In this document: piece after piece, positions 6,944-6,986 of the stretch
Layout of the letters: the number at the start of each line of letters is the position of its first letter
Position numbering within the stretch: position 1 is the first letter of the stretch
Assembly: GCA_937880545.1 (NCBI GenBank)
Contig: CALFKA010000168.1
Coordinates: 1-6,986 of the forward strand
From: an uncultured Clostridia bacterium
GTDB lineage: Bacteria; Bacillota; Clostridia; Peptostreptococcales; Acidaminobacteraceae
Length of the DNA stretch: 6,986 nucleotides
Direction: 5' to 3'
The notes under the pieces: generated by a model
The model's database searches: none
What the model saw: the letters and a program-made list of their open reading frames with translations, nothing else
What the model was told of the DNA's origin: nothing
Translations under genes and position numbers: made by a program

Positions 6944-6986
6944 AGATCGGAAGAGCACACGTCTGAACTCCAGTCACATCACGATC
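6944..6986. other. Illumina TruSeq adapter with index 1, assembly contamination
   Basis: From 6944 the plus strand reads AGATCGGAAGAGCACACG and continues through the standard TruSeq index adapter to its CAC at 6977. It is followed by the six-base index ATCACG (6978-6983, index 1) and the first three bases of the constant part after the index. The match is uninterrupted over 43 bases as I recall the adapter, so this is library-derived sequence left at the contig end and not genomic DNA. It truncates the dipeptidase gene. Confidence 0.98.

Noticed and set aside
6944..6986. The right-end sequence as a novel conserved element or the real 5' part of the dipeptidase gene.
   Set aside because: It is the commercial sequencing adapter plus its index, and it breaks the protein exactly where similarity to the M19 family stops.
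1..6986. CRISPR arrays, tRNA or rRNA genes, riboswitches, toxin-antitoxin or defence genes.
   Set aside because: Nothing with the required repeats, folds or motifs was seen. Apart from the ends, the window is closely packed with metabolic genes.

Overview
This window reads as one end of a short-read assembled contig. It carries a single six-gene operon, all on the minus strand, and its right end is sequencing adapter rather than genomic DNA. Base composition looks close to half G+C. The operon has strong AGGAGG-type ribosome sites, frequent GTG starts and 4-base stop/start overlaps. Its glycerol module (GlpK, a BFD-type FAD dehydrogenase, a second FAD/NAD reductase and a DUF1667 protein) is the version found in anaerobic Firmicutes, Thermotogae and Spirochaetes. 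An anaerobic Clostridia-like bacterium is my best guess, but genus or species cannot be read from this sequence.

Layout, in the direction of transcription (right to left). Bases 6944-6986 match the Illumina TruSeq index adapter (index 1) and are not genomic. Next comes a 5'-truncated M19 (renal dipeptidase-like) peptidase (6085-6943). Ten bases later is glycerol kinase glpK, whose true start is a GTG at 6074. It is followed by a glycerol-3-phosphate dehydrogenase-like FAD protein with a C-terminal [2Fe-2S] BFD domain (3166-4587), an FAD/NAD(P) pyridine-nucleotide-type oxidoreductase (1974-3173), a four-cysteine DUF1667 protein (1615-1977) and trkA (233-1618). A Rho-independent terminator (183-210) closes the operon. 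The last 180 bases hold no gene. They contain a hairpin at 13-46 resembling the structured sequence associated with IS200/IS605-type (TnpB) elements.

Inferred working model: GlpK phosphorylates glycerol, and the three following proteins oxidise glycerol-3-phosphate to dihydroxyacetone phosphate. Electrons would pass through FAD and [2Fe-2S] centres, possibly to NAD(P) through the second flavoprotein. The dipeptidase and the potassium-transport regulator TrkA are co-transcribed by position, but their link to glycerol use is not evident. No glycerol facilitator and no TrkH/TrkG membrane partner is in the window. I see no clear new defence, mobile or RNA system. The most useful observations are the adapter contamination, with the false protein N-terminus it creates, and the loosely understood three-protein dehydrogenase module.
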